A stretch of 64,000 nt of DNA, taken from the NCBI RefSeq assembly GCF_900177645.1, contig NZ_FXAO01000001.1:62001-126000 (forward strand). The letters run 5' to 3'. Both the position numbers and the translations under genes were made by a program. The notes beneath the pieces are model-generated. The model was not told the DNA's origin. It worked only from the letters and a program-made list of their open reading frames with translations, and made no database searches. This DNA is from Arenibacter troitsensis (GTDB taxonomy: Bacteria > Bacteroidota > Bacteroidia > Flavobacteriales > Flavobacteriaceae). Below, piece by piece: positions 34,536-44,106 of the stretch (its first letter is position 1; each line of letters opens with the position of its first letter).

Positions 34536-35390
34536 TTACCTTTTTACAAATATAAAACAACGGGTGTCCGGGAAAACTTGTAGAAAGGGAAACAAAATGA
34601 ACATTCCAATTTTAGATGCCATTTTCGCGAGCATTCCTTGTTGATTATCCTGTTCTATCCTATCTGATATTTCAGATAAATTGATAGTTTTTAATGGAAA
34701 AGATTCCACGCCTTCAAAATTGTTGTCTTGGGCCAGTTTGTGCATGGTTTGTTTGGTAAAGTAACTCATATGTGGGCTGTGAAAATTAAATTGCCACATT
34801 CTGTCCATCAAGGATTTTACCCCAAATAGATAGGCTATTTTGGAAATGAAATAAATTAAACCATCTTGTTGCGGTAAATTAACGATCAATAGGCCTTCGG
34901 GATTTAGTAAATTGTAATTGGCTTGCATAATTCCCTTTAGATCGGGTAGGTGTTCCAATACGTCATTATAGGCAATAAAATCAAAATGTGATTCTTTTGG
35001 AAGATCTTGTGGAAAAAAACCATTCGTAACTTGCAAGCCTTCCTTTTTGTAATGTTCATTGAAACGGGTTTCCGGTTCAATACCCGAGCAACGAATACCA
35101 TGGTCCCTGCATACCTCCAAAAACCAACCATATCCAGGGCCTACCTCCAGTCCCTTGGATTCAATTTCTTTATTTTTCTTAATAGAGGCTATGATATGTT
35201 GGAAATTCTCTTTCCTTAAATTGATGAGTGCTTTTTCACGGGTTTCTTCATTTAAATCGGAAACCATGCTTTTATTGAATGTGGCATCGGGACAAAATTG
35301 AAAACCGCAGTTTGCACATTCATGTACATTGAATTTAAGCTGGTATTTTAATTTGGAATTGGGCTGGTTACAGATTGGACAAGGAATCAT
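34536..35390 (-). CDS. Class I SAM-dependent methyltransferase with N-terminal zinc ribbon
   Basis: The 284-residue protein starts with a four-cysteine zinc ribbon (CPIC at residues 4-7, CANC in the HECANCGFQFCP segment). A methyltransferase domain follows: GLEVGPGYGWFLEVCRDHG binds SAM, and DFIAYNDVLEHLPDLKGIM is motif IV. Proteins of this layout often modify sugars or small molecules in polysaccharide gene clusters. It lies 155 bases upstream of the TMTC-like gene on the same strand and may modify a glycan made there, but its substrate is unknown. Confidence 0.78.
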   Translation of the reverse strand: MIPCPICNQPNSKLKYQLKFNVHECANCGFQFCPDATFNKSMVSDLNEETREKALINLRKENFQHIIASIKKNKEIESKGLEVGPGYGWFLEVCRDHGIRCSGIEPETRFNEHYKKEGLQVTNGFFPQDLPKESHFDFIAYNDVLEHLPDLKGIMQANYNLLNPEGLLIVNLPQQDGLIYFISKIAYLFGVKSLMDRMWQFNFHSPHMSYFTKQTMHKLAQDNNFEGVESFPLKTINLSEISDRIEQDNQQGMLAKMASKIGMFILFPFLQVFPDTRCFIFVKR

Positions 35391-35628
35391 TATTTTAGAT
35401 GTACTAATTTATAGAATGTTTGTTCCAACAAAAGGGGGAACAATCCTTATTACAATGTCTATATTTCTGGATGAGGGACTGTTCAGCGAATAAAAATAAA
35501 TGATTCCCTGTAATATTTAAAATTTTGGATATCTATTTTTGCCCTAAACACGGTGGCCCGTAGGATTTTGATTACGACATAAGCTTGTTGGGCATAGATG
35601 GCAATCAAAAAAGACTTGAAATTAATTT

Positions 35629-37641
35629 TTATTGAAACAACAAATCCAGTAATTCATCCTCAACTATATTTGGCAAGGTAACCTTTAATTCCGGTGTACG
35701 CGCCATTTCCCGTTTTATTGTAAATAATGCTTCTTTGTTTCTGGCCCAACTTCTTCTCGATATTCCATTATTTACATCATAGAACAGCATGTTTTTTAAG
35801 TGCCTCGCGGCATTGTCCGAACCATCCAGGACCAAACCGAAGCCACCGTTGATGACTTCTCCCCAACCAACTCCACCACCATTGTGAATGGATACCCAGG
35901 TGGCGCCCCTAAAACTATCGCCGATGACATTGTGGATAGCCATATCTGCGGTAAATTTACTGCCGTCATAAATATTGCTGGTCTCCCTAAAAGGGGAATC
36001 CGTACCGCCTACGTCATGGTGGTCCCGCCCTAAAACCACAGGTGCACTGATTTCTCCAGAGTTTATAGCAGCGTTGAAGGCCATGGCAATTTTGGCCCTT
36101 CCCTCTGCATCTGCATATAAGATTCGGGCCTGAGACCCTACTACCAATTTATTGGATGAAGCTTCCCGGATCCATTTTATGTTGTCCTGTATTTGTTGCT
36201 GGATTTCAGAAGGTGCATTAGTGCTAATTTCTTCCAAAATTTGAAGTGCAAGATCATCGGTTAATTGTAAATCCTTGGGGTCTCCCGAAGTGCATACCCA
36301 CCTAAAGGGTCCAAAGCCGTAATCGAAACACAAGGGACCTAAAATATCCTGCACATAGGAGGGGTATCTAAAATTGATGCCATTACACGCCATTATATCT
36401 GCTCCCGCCCTGGAGGCTTCCAATAAGAAAGCGTTGCCATAATCAAAAAAGTAGGTCCCTTTGGCGGTATGTTTGTTAATGGCCTCGACTTGCCTTCTTA
36501 ACGAAGCTTGTACTTTTTGCCTAAAAGCTTCCGGATTACTGCGCATCAAATTATTGGATTCTTCAAAAGAAAGACCAGCGGGATAATACCCTCCGGACCA
36601 TGGGTTGTGAAGAGAGGTCTGATCGGATCCCAAATGAATGAATATGTTTTCCTGGTCAAACCTTTCCCATACGTCAACAATGTTACCGATGTAGGCCAGG
36701 GAAACAACTTCTTGTAGTTGTATGGCCTTTCTGGTTCGTTTAACCAATTGGTCCAAGTCTTCCAAAAGCTCATCTACCCAAGCTTGCCGGTATCTTTTTT
36801 GTGCGGCAATTTTGTTTACCTCCACACATATGGTAATACAGCCTGCAATGTTTCCCGCCTTGGGCTGGGCTCCGCTCATACCCCCTAGACCAGAGGTGAG
36901 GAATATTTTTCCTTTGGCCGATTCTCCTTTTTGTAAGACTTTTCTAAAGGCGTTCAGGACAGTAATAGTAGTGCCGTGAACTATTCCTTGCGGCCCAATA
37001 TACATATAAGACCCGGCCGTCATTTGTCCGTATTGAGTAACACCAAGGGCATTATATTTCTCCCAGTCGTCTTGTTTGGAGTAGTTGGGGATCATCATCC
37101 CATTGGTTACTACCATTCTTGGGGCCTCTTTGGAGGAGGGAAATAGCCCCATGGGATGTCCGGAATAAATATGCAGGGTTTGTTCGTTGGTCATATTCGC
37201 CAAATACTGCATGGTCAAAAGATACTGCGCCCAGTTCTGAAAAACGGCACCGTTGCCCCCATAGGTTATTAGTTCTTCGGGATGTTGTGCTACATTAGGA
37301 TCCAAATTGTTTTGGATCATTAGCATAATACTGGCAGCTTCTACCGTTTTTGCCGGATAATCACTAATTGGTCTTGCATGAAGCGAATAATCTGGCTTAA
37401 AGCGATACATATAGATTCTGCCCAGGGTATTCAATTCTTGGGAAAATTCTTTTCCGAGGATCTCGTGCCAATCTGGAGGAAAATAGCGTAGGGCATTGCG
37501 TATGGCCAATTTCTTCTCTTCTAGGGTTAGGATATCCTTACGTTTTGGGGCTCTATCGGCATTCTTGGGATAGACCTTTGTTGGCGGCAGTTCCTTTGGT
37601 ATGCCTTGGAGTATTTGTGTTTTAAAATTCTCGACCGTCAT
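35629..37641 (-). CDS. hutU: Urocanate hydratase
   Basis: The 670-residue protein converts urocanate to imidazolonepropionate, the second step in histidine breakdown, using tightly bound NAD. Recognisable stretches are HIYSGHPMGLFPSSKEAPRM, GGNGAVFQNWAQYLLTM and FLTSGLGGMSGAQPKAGNIA (Rossmann-like NAD site), followed by GRDHHDVGGTDSPFRET. It is longer than the roughly 555-residue Pseudomonas-type enzyme and belongs to the long form of Bacteroidota and eukaryotes. It is the last of the hutH-hutI-hutU operon, starting 18 bases after hutI. Confidence 0.94.
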   Translation of the reverse strand: MTVENFKTQILQGIPKELPPTKVYPKNADRAPKRKDILTLEEKKLAIRNALRYFPPDWHEILGKEFSQELNTLGRIYMYRFKPDYSLHARPISDYPAKTVEAASIMLMIQNNLDPNVAQHPEELITYGGNGAVFQNWAQYLLTMQYLANMTNEQTLHIYSGHPMGLFPSSKEAPRMVVTNGMMIPNYSKQDDWEKYNALGVTQYGQMTAGSYMYIGPQGIVHGTTITVLNAFRKVLQKGESAKGKIFLTSGLGGMSGAQPKAGNIAGCITICVEVNKIAAQKRYRQAWVDELLEDLDQLVKRTRKAIQLQEVVSLAYIGNIVDVWERFDQENIFIHLGSDQTSLHNPWSGGYYPAGLSFEESNNLMRSNPEAFRQKVQASLRRQVEAINKHTAKGTYFFDYGNAFLLEASRAGADIMACNGINFRYPSYVQDILGPLCFDYGFGPFRWVCTSGDPKDLQLTDDLALQILEEISTNAPSEIQQQIQDNIKWIREASSNKLVVGSQARILYADAEGRAKIAMAFNAAINSGEISAPVVLGRDHHDVGGTDSPFRETSNIYDGSKFTADMAIHNVIGDSFRGATWVSIHNGGGVGWGEVINGGFGLVLDGSDNAARHLKNMLFYDVNNGISRRSWARNKEALFTIKREMARTPELKVTLPNIVEDELLDLLFQ

Positions 37642-37659
37642 CGTTCGCGTCTTTTTTGA

Positions 37660-38907
37660 TTATATATTTACTGCCAATTTTCCTTTTTTGTAGACAAGGG
37701 AAGGGGGCATCATACCTTGCTGGTAAAGAATCTCCTGGTAATCGTTGGTTGGAAATGCTATGAAATCGGCCAATAATCCGGTTTTTAATATACCCCTGTC
37801 CTGTAGGTTTAAAGCAGCCGCTGCCCTATAGGTAATCCCCGCCAACACCTCTGTATTGCTGAGTTTTTCAAAGGCACCTAGAACTGCGGCCTGTAACAAT
37901 AAATTACCCATTGGGGCGGAACCTGGGTTCCAATCACTGGCTATGGCCAAGGCTGCTCCGGCATCCAACAAGCGGCGGGCAGGGGTATAGTTGCAGCCCA
38001 ATCCCATAGAGGCGCCCGGCAAGGCGGTGGCCACTACATTGCTTTTGGCCAAAAGCTTAATTTCTTTTTCTGAACTGGCTTCCAGATGATCGGCACTTAC
38101 TGCCTTATATTTAACCGCCACCCCACTGCCTCCGGTTGAAAATTGGTCGGCGTGTACGGTGATATCGAACCCCATGGACTTGGCTTTTTCATAGTATGCT
38201 GCAATTGAAGCGGGAGAAAACGCCCCTTCTTCCACAAATGCATCGATCCTATTGGCTAACTGTTCCTTTTTTAGAATTGGAAATAGTGAAGTGCTTATTT
38301 CCAGGAGATAATCGGCTGGACTCCCTTTGTAGTTTTTTGGCACCATATGTGCTGCCAAACAGGTAGGGATCAGGTCGGACTGGCACTGTTCGTTGGCCAA
38401 TGCAATGGCTCTTAACATTTTTAGTTCCTCCTGTACCGACAGTCCGTAGCCGCTTTTCACTTCTATGGTAGTCACGCCATGGGTCAAATGTCTGTCCGAC
38501 CTTATTTTTACCCCCTCTATAAGGGAGGAAGTGGTGGCTTTTCTTGTCTCGGTAACGGTATCCCAGATTCCACCGCCAGCTTTGGCAATCTCTAGATAGG
38601 TTTTGCCGTAATTGCGAAGGGCATAGTCCTTGGCCCGGCTTCCTCCAAAGCAAATATGGGTATGGGCATCTATTAAGCCGGGAAGGCATACCGTATTGGT
38701 TTGAATATTTATATTTTCGGCATTTAGGCCATTTGCTATTTCCTGAATTTGGGGATAAGGTCCTATGGCATGAATTTTTTCATCTACCATAATAATACCC
38801 CCGTTTTCAACAATTGGCAATTGCTCGTCCGAAAGAGCTCCTTTTAGTGGTAAACCTGCCATGGTCAAAATTTGTTTAAAGGGGCCTATAAGGGTATATT
38901 TTTTCAT
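37660..38907 (-). CDS. hutI: Imidazolonepropionase
   Basis: The 415-residue amidohydrolase opens the imidazolone ring to give N-formimidoyl-glutamate. GLIDAHTHICFGGSRAKDY carries the metal-binding HxH, DITVHADQFSTGGSG a third His, and ASDWNPGSAPMGNLLL the catalytic Asp, as in known HutI proteins. It is the middle gene of the operon, 52 bases after hutH and 18 before hutU. Confidence 0.94.
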   Translation of the reverse strand: MKKYTLIGPFKQILTMAGLPLKGALSDEQLPIVENGGIIMVDEKIHAIGPYPQIQEIANGLNAENINIQTNTVCLPGLIDAHTHICFGGSRAKDYALRNYGKTYLEIAKAGGGIWDTVTETRKATTSSLIEGVKIRSDRHLTHGVTTIEVKSGYGLSVQEELKMLRAIALANEQCQSDLIPTCLAAHMVPKNYKGSPADYLLEISTSLFPILKKEQLANRIDAFVEEGAFSPASIAAYYEKAKSMGFDITVHADQFSTGGSGVAVKYKAVSADHLEASSEKEIKLLAKSNVVATALPGASMGLGCNYTPARRLLDAGAALAIASDWNPGSAPMGNLLLQAAVLGAFEKLSNTEVLAGITYRAAAALNLQDRGILKTGLLADFIAFPTNDYQEILYQQGMMPPSLVYKKGKLAVNI

Positions 38908-38959
38908 GATTGTCTAATGTCTATAGCATGCAGATTTATGCTGTTGGCTTGGCTATTAT

Positions 38960-40540
38960 TTAATATTTTTCAAATTCCTCTTCGAATGGACTTTCCATTT
39001 TCATATTGTTGCGTTTCATTGTTTTTTCTACCGAATGTAATATGGTGCGTTCCTTGATCAGTTCGATTCCTTTTTCAATATCATCGGAAAACACCCTGTC
39101 CTTATCGGCAAAGGCCACTTTTTTGCGAATAGTTTTGTGTACTTCATCCAACAATACTCCAGATTTCATCGGTTTTCTAAACTCAAAAGCCTGTGCTGCC
39201 GTTAGGAGTTCAATGGCCAATATTTTCTCTACATTTTCCAATACCTGAAGGGCCTTTCTGCCGCTGATGGAACCCATGCTTACATGGTCTTCCTGGCCTA
39301 GGGAAGTAGGGATGCTATCCGCACTGGCCGGGAAACACAATCCCTTATTTTCACTGGCCAAAGCCGCAGTGGTATATTGCAGGATCATATATCCCGAATT
39401 GATGCCGGTGTCTTTCATCAACAATTTTGGAACTCCTGGACTGTTGCCTTCCAAGGCCAAATAAATACGGCGGTCAGAAATATTGCCCAACTCGGAGGCT
39501 GCTAGGCAGGCGTAGTCCAGTGCCATGGCTAAAGGCTGTCCATGAAAACTTCCCCCACTGATCGTTAATTCTTCATTAATGATGATGGGGTTATCCGTAA
39601 CTGAATTTAGTTCTATCTCCAACAGTTCTTTTAAATGTAACCAGGCATTTCTGGAAGCACCATGTACTTGGGGGATGCACCTAAGCGAATAGGGGTCTTG
39701 TACCCGCTCACAATCTATGTGGTCTTGCATAATTTCCGAATCTTCCAATAGAAAACGGATTTTAGCGGCCACGTAGCTGTTGCCTTTAAATGCGCGCAGG
39801 TCGTGCAGCTCTTTATAAAACGGTTTTACGCTACCCTGTAATCCCTCGATCATCATGGCTCCAATGATGTCGGCATGTGTAAGGCAAGCGTGCATTTTGT
39901 CTATGGCCATTACAGCATGGGCAGCTATAAATTGGGTGCCATTAATAAGGGCCAGCCCTTCTTTGGGGCCCAATTCCAAAGGTTCCAAGCCATATATGCT
40001 ATGTAGTTGTGCTGTTGAAATCACCTTTCTTATATACCTAACTTTTCCTAATCCTATTAGAGGCAAAAATAAATGGGATAATGGGGCAAGGTCACCGGAC
40101 GCTCCTACCGAACCTTGGGAGGGTACTATAGGAATTGCATCGTTGTCTATATGCCATATTATTCGGTCCAAGGTGGCTTCGGCAATACCGGAGAAACCTT
40201 TAGCAAGGGAATGGGCCTTTAAGACAAGCATTAATTTTGCAATTTCGTTTTCAATAGGCTGTCCAACCCCTACACTATGACTTTGAAGTATATTGGTTTG
40301 TAGTATTTTGGTTTCGGTTTTGGAAATCTTGGTGGTGCACAAGGGGCCAAATCCAGTATTGATTCCGTAAACGGGTTGCCCCATCTCTACAATACGTAAT
40401 ACGGTTTGGTGACTTTCCCGAATTTTTTTTCTTGCTGTTTCAGAGATTTGCCCTTTGATCGTTCCCCTTACAAGACATAAGGCCAGGCCTGCAGTTAGAT
40501 GATCTTCCCCGAAAAAAAAGATTTTTTTTGAAGTAGCCAT
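38960..40540 (-). CDS. hutH: Histidine ammonia-lyase
   Basis: The 526-residue protein deaminates histidine to urocanate. QGSVGASGDLAPLSH contains the Ala-Ser-Gly triad at residues 147-149 that cyclises into the MIO electrophile. VYGINTGFGPLCTTKIS near residue 60 holds the conserved Tyr, and QEDHVSMGSISGRKAL lies at the C-terminal active site. A lyase acting on phenylalanine or tyrosine has the same fold, but the neighbouring hutI and hutU settle the call. It heads the operon, divergent from a LysR-type gene with 77 bases between start codons. Confidence 0.95.
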   Translation of the reverse strand: MATSKKIFFFGEDHLTAGLALCLVRGTIKGQISETARKKIRESHQTVLRIVEMGQPVYGINTGFGPLCTTKISKTETKILQTNILQSHSVGVGQPIENEIAKLMLVLKAHSLAKGFSGIAEATLDRIIWHIDNDAIPIVPSQGSVGASGDLAPLSHLFLPLIGLGKVRYIRKVISTAQLHSIYGLEPLELGPKEGLALINGTQFIAAHAVMAIDKMHACLTHADIIGAMMIEGLQGSVKPFYKELHDLRAFKGNSYVAAKIRFLLEDSEIMQDHIDCERVQDPYSLRCIPQVHGASRNAWLHLKELLEIELNSVTDNPIIINEELTISGGSFHGQPLAMALDYACLAASELGNISDRRIYLALEGNSPGVPKLLMKDTGINSGYMILQYTTAALASENKGLCFPASADSIPTSLGQEDHVSMGSISGRKALQVLENVEKILAIELLTAAQAFEFRKPMKSGVLLDEVHKTIRKKVAFADKDRVFSDDIEKGIELIKERTILHSVEKTMKRNNMKMESPFEEEFEKY

Positions 40541-40567
40541 GGGATTTTTTTATCAATATAAATTTAT

Positions 40568-40586
40568 TGATTAAGTTTGATAATCA
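40568..40586. promoter_or_regulatory. LysR-type binding site and -7 element between hutH and the lysR gene
   Basis: TGATTA (40568-40573) and TAATCA (40581-40586) are perfect inverted arms with 7 bases between them, a usual LysR-type box. TAAGTTTG at 40572-40579 inside it matches the -7 consensus for the rightward lysR gene. Binding here would repress the regulator and could activate hutH in the other direction. Confidence 0.5.
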
Positions 40587-40617
40587 CCAATACTATTAAT
40601 GTATATACTTAATAACT

Positions 40618-41511
40618 ATGGGTTATCAATTAGAGCTCAGACATTTCAATTACTTTTTGGCAGTGGCCGAAGAATTGCACTATAGAAAGGCAGCGGAAAA
40701 GCTATGTATTTCCCAGCCTGGTTTAAGTAGACAGATTAAGCAAATGGAAGAGATTTTGGAGGTAAAGCTTTTTGTTCGGACCAAAAAGAAGGTAAGCCTT
40801 ACCGCAGCAGGGGAATATCTGAAAAGTGAAATAGAGTTTATCCTCAATCATTTGGAAGTTACCAAGAAACAGTTGAGGCATATTAGGGATGGTAATTTTG
40901 GGGAAGTCCGAATAGGTTTTTTGGGTTCGGCCATGCAAGAAGTGATTCCCGATCTTTTGATAAAATTAAAGGATAAATTTCCGGGAATCCAGACCAATTT
41001 GGAGGAGTTGTCCAACAATGCCCAGATCAATGCCATTGTAAAGGATAAATTGGATATGGGATTTGTACGTACGGCCAGGGTACCTGAAGGATTAAATATT
41101 GAACCGGTCTATACCGATACTTTTTCGGTTGTTTTGCCGGAACTATATCCATTATTGACCAGGGAATTCCGGGATGTAGGGCAATTGGCGGAAGAGAATT
41201 TTATTCTGTTCGCCCAAGATTATAGTCCGTTGTACTTTGATACAGTCATGAGTATTTGTGAGGATGCTGGTTTTACCCCCAAGGTTTCCCATAAATCGGT
41301 ACATGCCCAGACTATTTTTAAGCTCGTGGAGAATAATTTGGGGATAGCCATAATTCCCACTTCCTTACAATACGGGTTTCAGATGAAGGTGAAATTTATT
41401 GAGCTAAAGAACATTCCACAAAGAGCGGTGCTATCCGTTTGTTGGAAGGAGGACAATAGGAACCCTGCCCTGCGGCATTGTATTAATTTATTGTTAAACC
41501 AATCGCGCTAG
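40618..41511 (+). CDS. LysR-family regulator, probably of the hut operon
   Basis: The 297-residue protein begins with a LysR winged helix-turn-helix (ELRHFNYFLAVAEELHYRKAAEKLCISQPGLSR, residues 5-37) and continues with the substrate-binding domain (from about residue 92, GEVRIGFLGSAMQEVIPDL). Divergent placement 77 bases from hutH is the classic arrangement for a LysR activator of the adjacent operon, with urocanate or histidine as likely co-inducer. The co-inducer is inference. The inverted repeat at 40568-40586 is the likely binding site. Confidence 0.85.
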   Translation: MGYQLELRHFNYFLAVAEELHYRKAAEKLCISQPGLSRQIKQMEEILEVKLFVRTKKKVSLTAAGEYLKSEIEFILNHLEVTKKQLRHIRDGNFGEVRIGFLGSAMQEVIPDLLIKLKDKFPGIQTNLEELSNNAQINAIVKDKLDMGFVRTARVPEGLNIEPVYTDTFSVVLPELYPLLTREFRDVGQLAEENFILFAQDYSPLYFDTVMSICEDAGFTPKVSHKSVHAQTIFKLVENNLGIAIIPTSLQYGFQMKVKFIELKNIPQRAVLSVCWKEDNRNPALRHCINLLLNQSR

Positions 41512-41553
41512 GGGATTTAAAACTTTAGTTTGCAATATTTAAATAGAGAGATT

Positions 41554-42105
41554 ATGATTTTTGATATAATTAAGAAGCGTAGGTCTGTTTTTCCTGCCCA
41601 GTACAATGATAAACCTATAAGCAAGAAGAACATCGAAAAGGTGTTGGAGGCTGCCAACTTTGCGCCTACCCATAAGAAAACGGAACCTTGGCGTTTTAAA
41701 GTATTACAAGGGGAGGCGAAAGAGAAATTGGGCTTGTTTCTGTCCTTGAAGTACATGGAAACCGACCCCAAACCAAAACAGTTCAAGGTAGAAAAGTTGA
41801 TACAGAATCCTAAAAAAGCGGCGGCTGTCATTGCCATTTGTATGCAACGTGACCCCTTAGAAAGTTTGCCCGAATGGGAAGAGGTAGCTGCAACTGCCAT
41901 GGCCGTGCAAAATATGTGGCTATGCTGTACCGAGATGGGCATAGGTAGCTATTGGAGCTCCCCGGGGCTGATTAAATATATGGACGATTTTTTTGAGCTG
42001 AACTCTGGGGAGGTATGCCTAGGCTTTTTCTATATGGGCTATTATGACGAAGAAATTCCTGAGGTCAGCAAAGGCCCATGGCAGGATAAAGTTACTTGGA
42101 TGTAG
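41554..42105 (+). CDS. Nitroreductase-family FMN oxidoreductase
   Basis: The 183-residue protein starts MIFDIIKKRRSVFPAQYNDK and has the nitroreductase pattern: the RRSVFPAQY and APTHKKTEPWRFKVLQG segments bind the FMN phosphate and ring, and GIGSYWSSPGL near residue 130 is the conserved C-terminal FMN contact. The family reduces nitro compounds, quinones or enoates with NAD(P)H. The physiological substrate cannot be read. ATG 41554 was chosen over TTG 41530 because the family starts there and AGAGAG precedes it. Confidence 0.85.
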   Translation: MIFDIIKKRRSVFPAQYNDKPISKKNIEKVLEAANFAPTHKKTEPWRFKVLQGEAKEKLGLFLSLKYMETDPKPKQFKVEKLIQNPKKAAAVIAICMQRDPLESLPEWEEVAATAMAVQNMWLCCTEMGIGSYWSSPGLIKYMDDFFELNSGEVCLGFFYMGYYDEEIPEVSKGPWQDKVTWM

Positions 42106-42114
42106 AAATGCAGG

Positions 42115-42630
42115 TTAATTAAAAAAGGGAAATAAGTCCGATTTGTATTCCCACGCTTTAAATATAAATAGGCCTAAATAGATTATGGTGACCATAAATT
42201 TCAGGAAGGTACCCGTTAAAAAGCCTAAAAATGAACCAAAGGCGGCCTTTAGTGCCGTTTTTTGGTCTGCCTTGTTGATTAATTCCCCGGCCAAAGCCCC
42301 CAAAAAAGGCCAGATTATGATTCCAAAAAATCCAAGAATTGGAAATACTAAGGCCACCAAAAGTCCAATGGTAGTACCTATCATACCCCATTTACTTCCC
42401 CCGAATTTTTTGGTACCCCAAACGGGAATAATATAATCGAGGGCAAAAACCATTATGGCTATGGCCAAGGTAATTCCCAAAAAGACCCAATCATCAGGAA
42501 TGGCTTTGGTAAGGTAGAGGAGGAGCAGGCCTACCCAACTAATAGGTGTTCCTGGCAATACCGGTAAAAAACTTCCCAATACGCCAACGAACATTAAAAC
42601 AAATCCAATAATCAACAATGTAATATCCAT
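42115..42630 (-). CDS. DUF456 family membrane protein
   Basis: The 171-residue protein is hydrophobic throughout (ITLLIIGFVLMFVGVLGSFLPVLPGTPISWVGLLLLY) with a glycine-rich middle (GAIAGTIIGLLVALVFP-like) and fits the DUF456 family in length, membrane segments and the SFLPVLPGTP motif. No function is established for the family. It is convergent with the nitroreductase gene, nine bases apart. ATG 42630 was preferred over GTG 42651, which would add a polar lead. Confidence 0.78.
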   Translation of the reverse strand: MDITLLIIGFVLMFVGVLGSFLPVLPGTPISWVGLLLLYLTKAIPDDWVFLGITLAIAIMVFALDYIIPVWGTKKFGGSKWGMIGTTIGLLVALVFPILGFFGIIIWPFLGALAGELINKADQKTALKAAFGSFLGFLTGTFLKFMVTIIYLGLFIFKAWEYKSDLFPFFN

Positions 42631-42751
42631 ATTAATCTTTTGAATTCCCACAGGAATACGTTCTCTATTTGACGAAGATAGGGAGGAATTGTTACATGGA
42701 TATGGCCACTACAATTTCATGGTCTTTTATGGGACTTCCCACCCGAATAGG

Positions 42752-42856
42752 GAGAGAAGCCGCACAAGTTTGGTTTTGACCGGGGTGTATTTTAAATTTT
42801 GTTTGTAGTTGAGAAGTGGAATACACAATTGAGGTGTAGGTTGTGCTCCTAGTGCG
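42752..42856. repeat. Left flank of the repeat array, related to the right flank
   Basis: GAGAAGCCGCACAAG at its start, TTGTAGTTGAGAAGT in the middle and GTGCGATT at its end recur with many substitutions at 43844-43946. The two copies bracket the tandem array and suggest it expanded inside an older dispersed repeat. No gene is supported here. Confidence 0.6.
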
Positions 42857-42922
42857 ATTTAGTTCACGACATTTTATTTCAGGGGTATTCGTGAACCTTC
42901 GGTTTCTCGTCGCTATTGCTCC

Positions 42923-43840
42923 GTCGAAATGACTAGGGGTGGTCACTTCGACAGTGGCCCTTTTAGGGACGATTGAGAATTTACACAGGTTTTGGTTTTA
43001 TTTTGGGATCCTATATTTCATGTTCGTAGTGGTAGTTACATCGCTGATTATTTTCAACACTTCGTTTAGCCACTTGTGTGATTTCTCCTTAACCGTCGAA
43101 ATGACTAGGGGTGGTCACTTCGACAGAGTCCCATTTCGGGACGATTGAGAAGTTACACAGGTTTTGGTTTTAATTTTTTGGGATCCTATATTTCATGTTC
43201 GTAGTGGTAGTTACATCGCAGATAACTTTAAAACTTCGTTGAGCTCCTTGTGTGATTTCTCCTTAACAGTCGAAATGACTAGGGGTGGTAACTTCGACAG
43301 TGGCCCTTTTATGGACGATTGAGAATTTACACAGGTTTTGGTTTTATTTTGGGATCCTATATTTCATGTTCGTAGTGGTAGTTACATCGCTGATTATTTT
43401 CAACACTTCGTTTAGCCCCTTGTGTGATTTCTCCTTAACAGTCGAAATGACTAGGGGTGGTCACTTCGACAGTGGCCCATTTCGGGACGATTGAGAAGTT
43501 ACACAGGTTTTGGTTTTAATTTTTGGGATCCTATATTTCATGTTCATATTGGTAGTTACAGCGCGGATAACTTCAAACTTCGTTGAGCTCCTTGTGTGAT
43601 TTCTCCTTAACAGTCGAAATGACTAGGGGTGGTCACTTCGACAGTGGCCCTTTTAGGGACGATTGAGAATTTACACAGGTTTTGGTTTTATTTTGGGATC
43701 CTATATTTCATGTTCGTAGTGGTAGTTACATCGCTGATTATTTTCAACACTTCGTTTAGCCACTTGTGTGATTTCTCCTTAACCGTCGAAATGACTAGGG
43801 GTGGTCACTTCGACAGAGTCCCATTTCGGGACGATGGAGA
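42923..43840. repeat. Tandem array of ~172-bp units with a hairpin in each
   Basis: The motif GTCGAAATGACTAGGGGTGG starts at 42923, 43095, 43269, 43441, 43613 and 43785, giving spacings of 172, 174, 172, 172 and 172 bases. Each unit begins with a hairpin formed by GTCGAAATGAC and GTCACTTCGAC (one mismatch), then ACGATTGAGAA and TTACACAGGTTTTGG, a GGATCCTATATTTCATG stretch and a TGTGTGATTTCTCC end. Units alternate in small differences (A-type 'tggcccttttaggg', B-type 'agtcccatttcggg'), so the array probably grew by doubling a pair. The GTCGAAATGAC hairpin is a widespread Bacteroidota intergenic repeat type. I see no coding sequence. Confidence 0.85.
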
Positions 43841-43843
43841 AGT

Positions 43844-43946
43844 CGCACAAGCTGGGTTTTTGTCTAGGGATATTTCAATTTTTACTTGTAGTTGAGAAGT
43901 TGAGCAGACAATTGAGGTTTAGGTTGCGCCACAAGTGCGATTACTT
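43844..43946. repeat. Right flank of the repeat array
   Basis: This diverged copy of the left flank follows the last hairpin. It ends in GTGCGATT, like the left one. Conservation is patchy but the order of matching blocks is the same. Confidence 0.6.
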
Positions 43947-43991
43947 CTCCCTATTGGTCGTTCGAAATGACTGATTCAGTCCCCTATTGAT

Positions 43992-44036
43992 GGCGCGAGC
44001 CAGCCTCAGTTGGCAGAAAGGCGTCACGCTCGTGCC
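43992..44036. repeat. Inverted repeat GGCGCGAGC / GCTCGTGCC
   Basis: The 9-base arms (43992-44000 and 44028-44036) pair with one G-T pair around a 27-base loop. It lies between the repeat array and the first BlaI promoter. It may be a remnant of a dispersed element; no transposase is near. Confidence 0.4.
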
Positions 44037-44106
44037 TATTTAGAATTCAGATTGGAAAAATTCTAGGATGAGTTTGACGCTAGCTATAGCTTCGAATCAA
44101 TTTTTT

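Noticed and set aside
42939-43895. Three similar short open frames of about 69-88 codons in the repeat array
   Set aside because: They follow the repeat period exactly, begin in the hairpin and show no protein family features. They are products of the repeated sequence.
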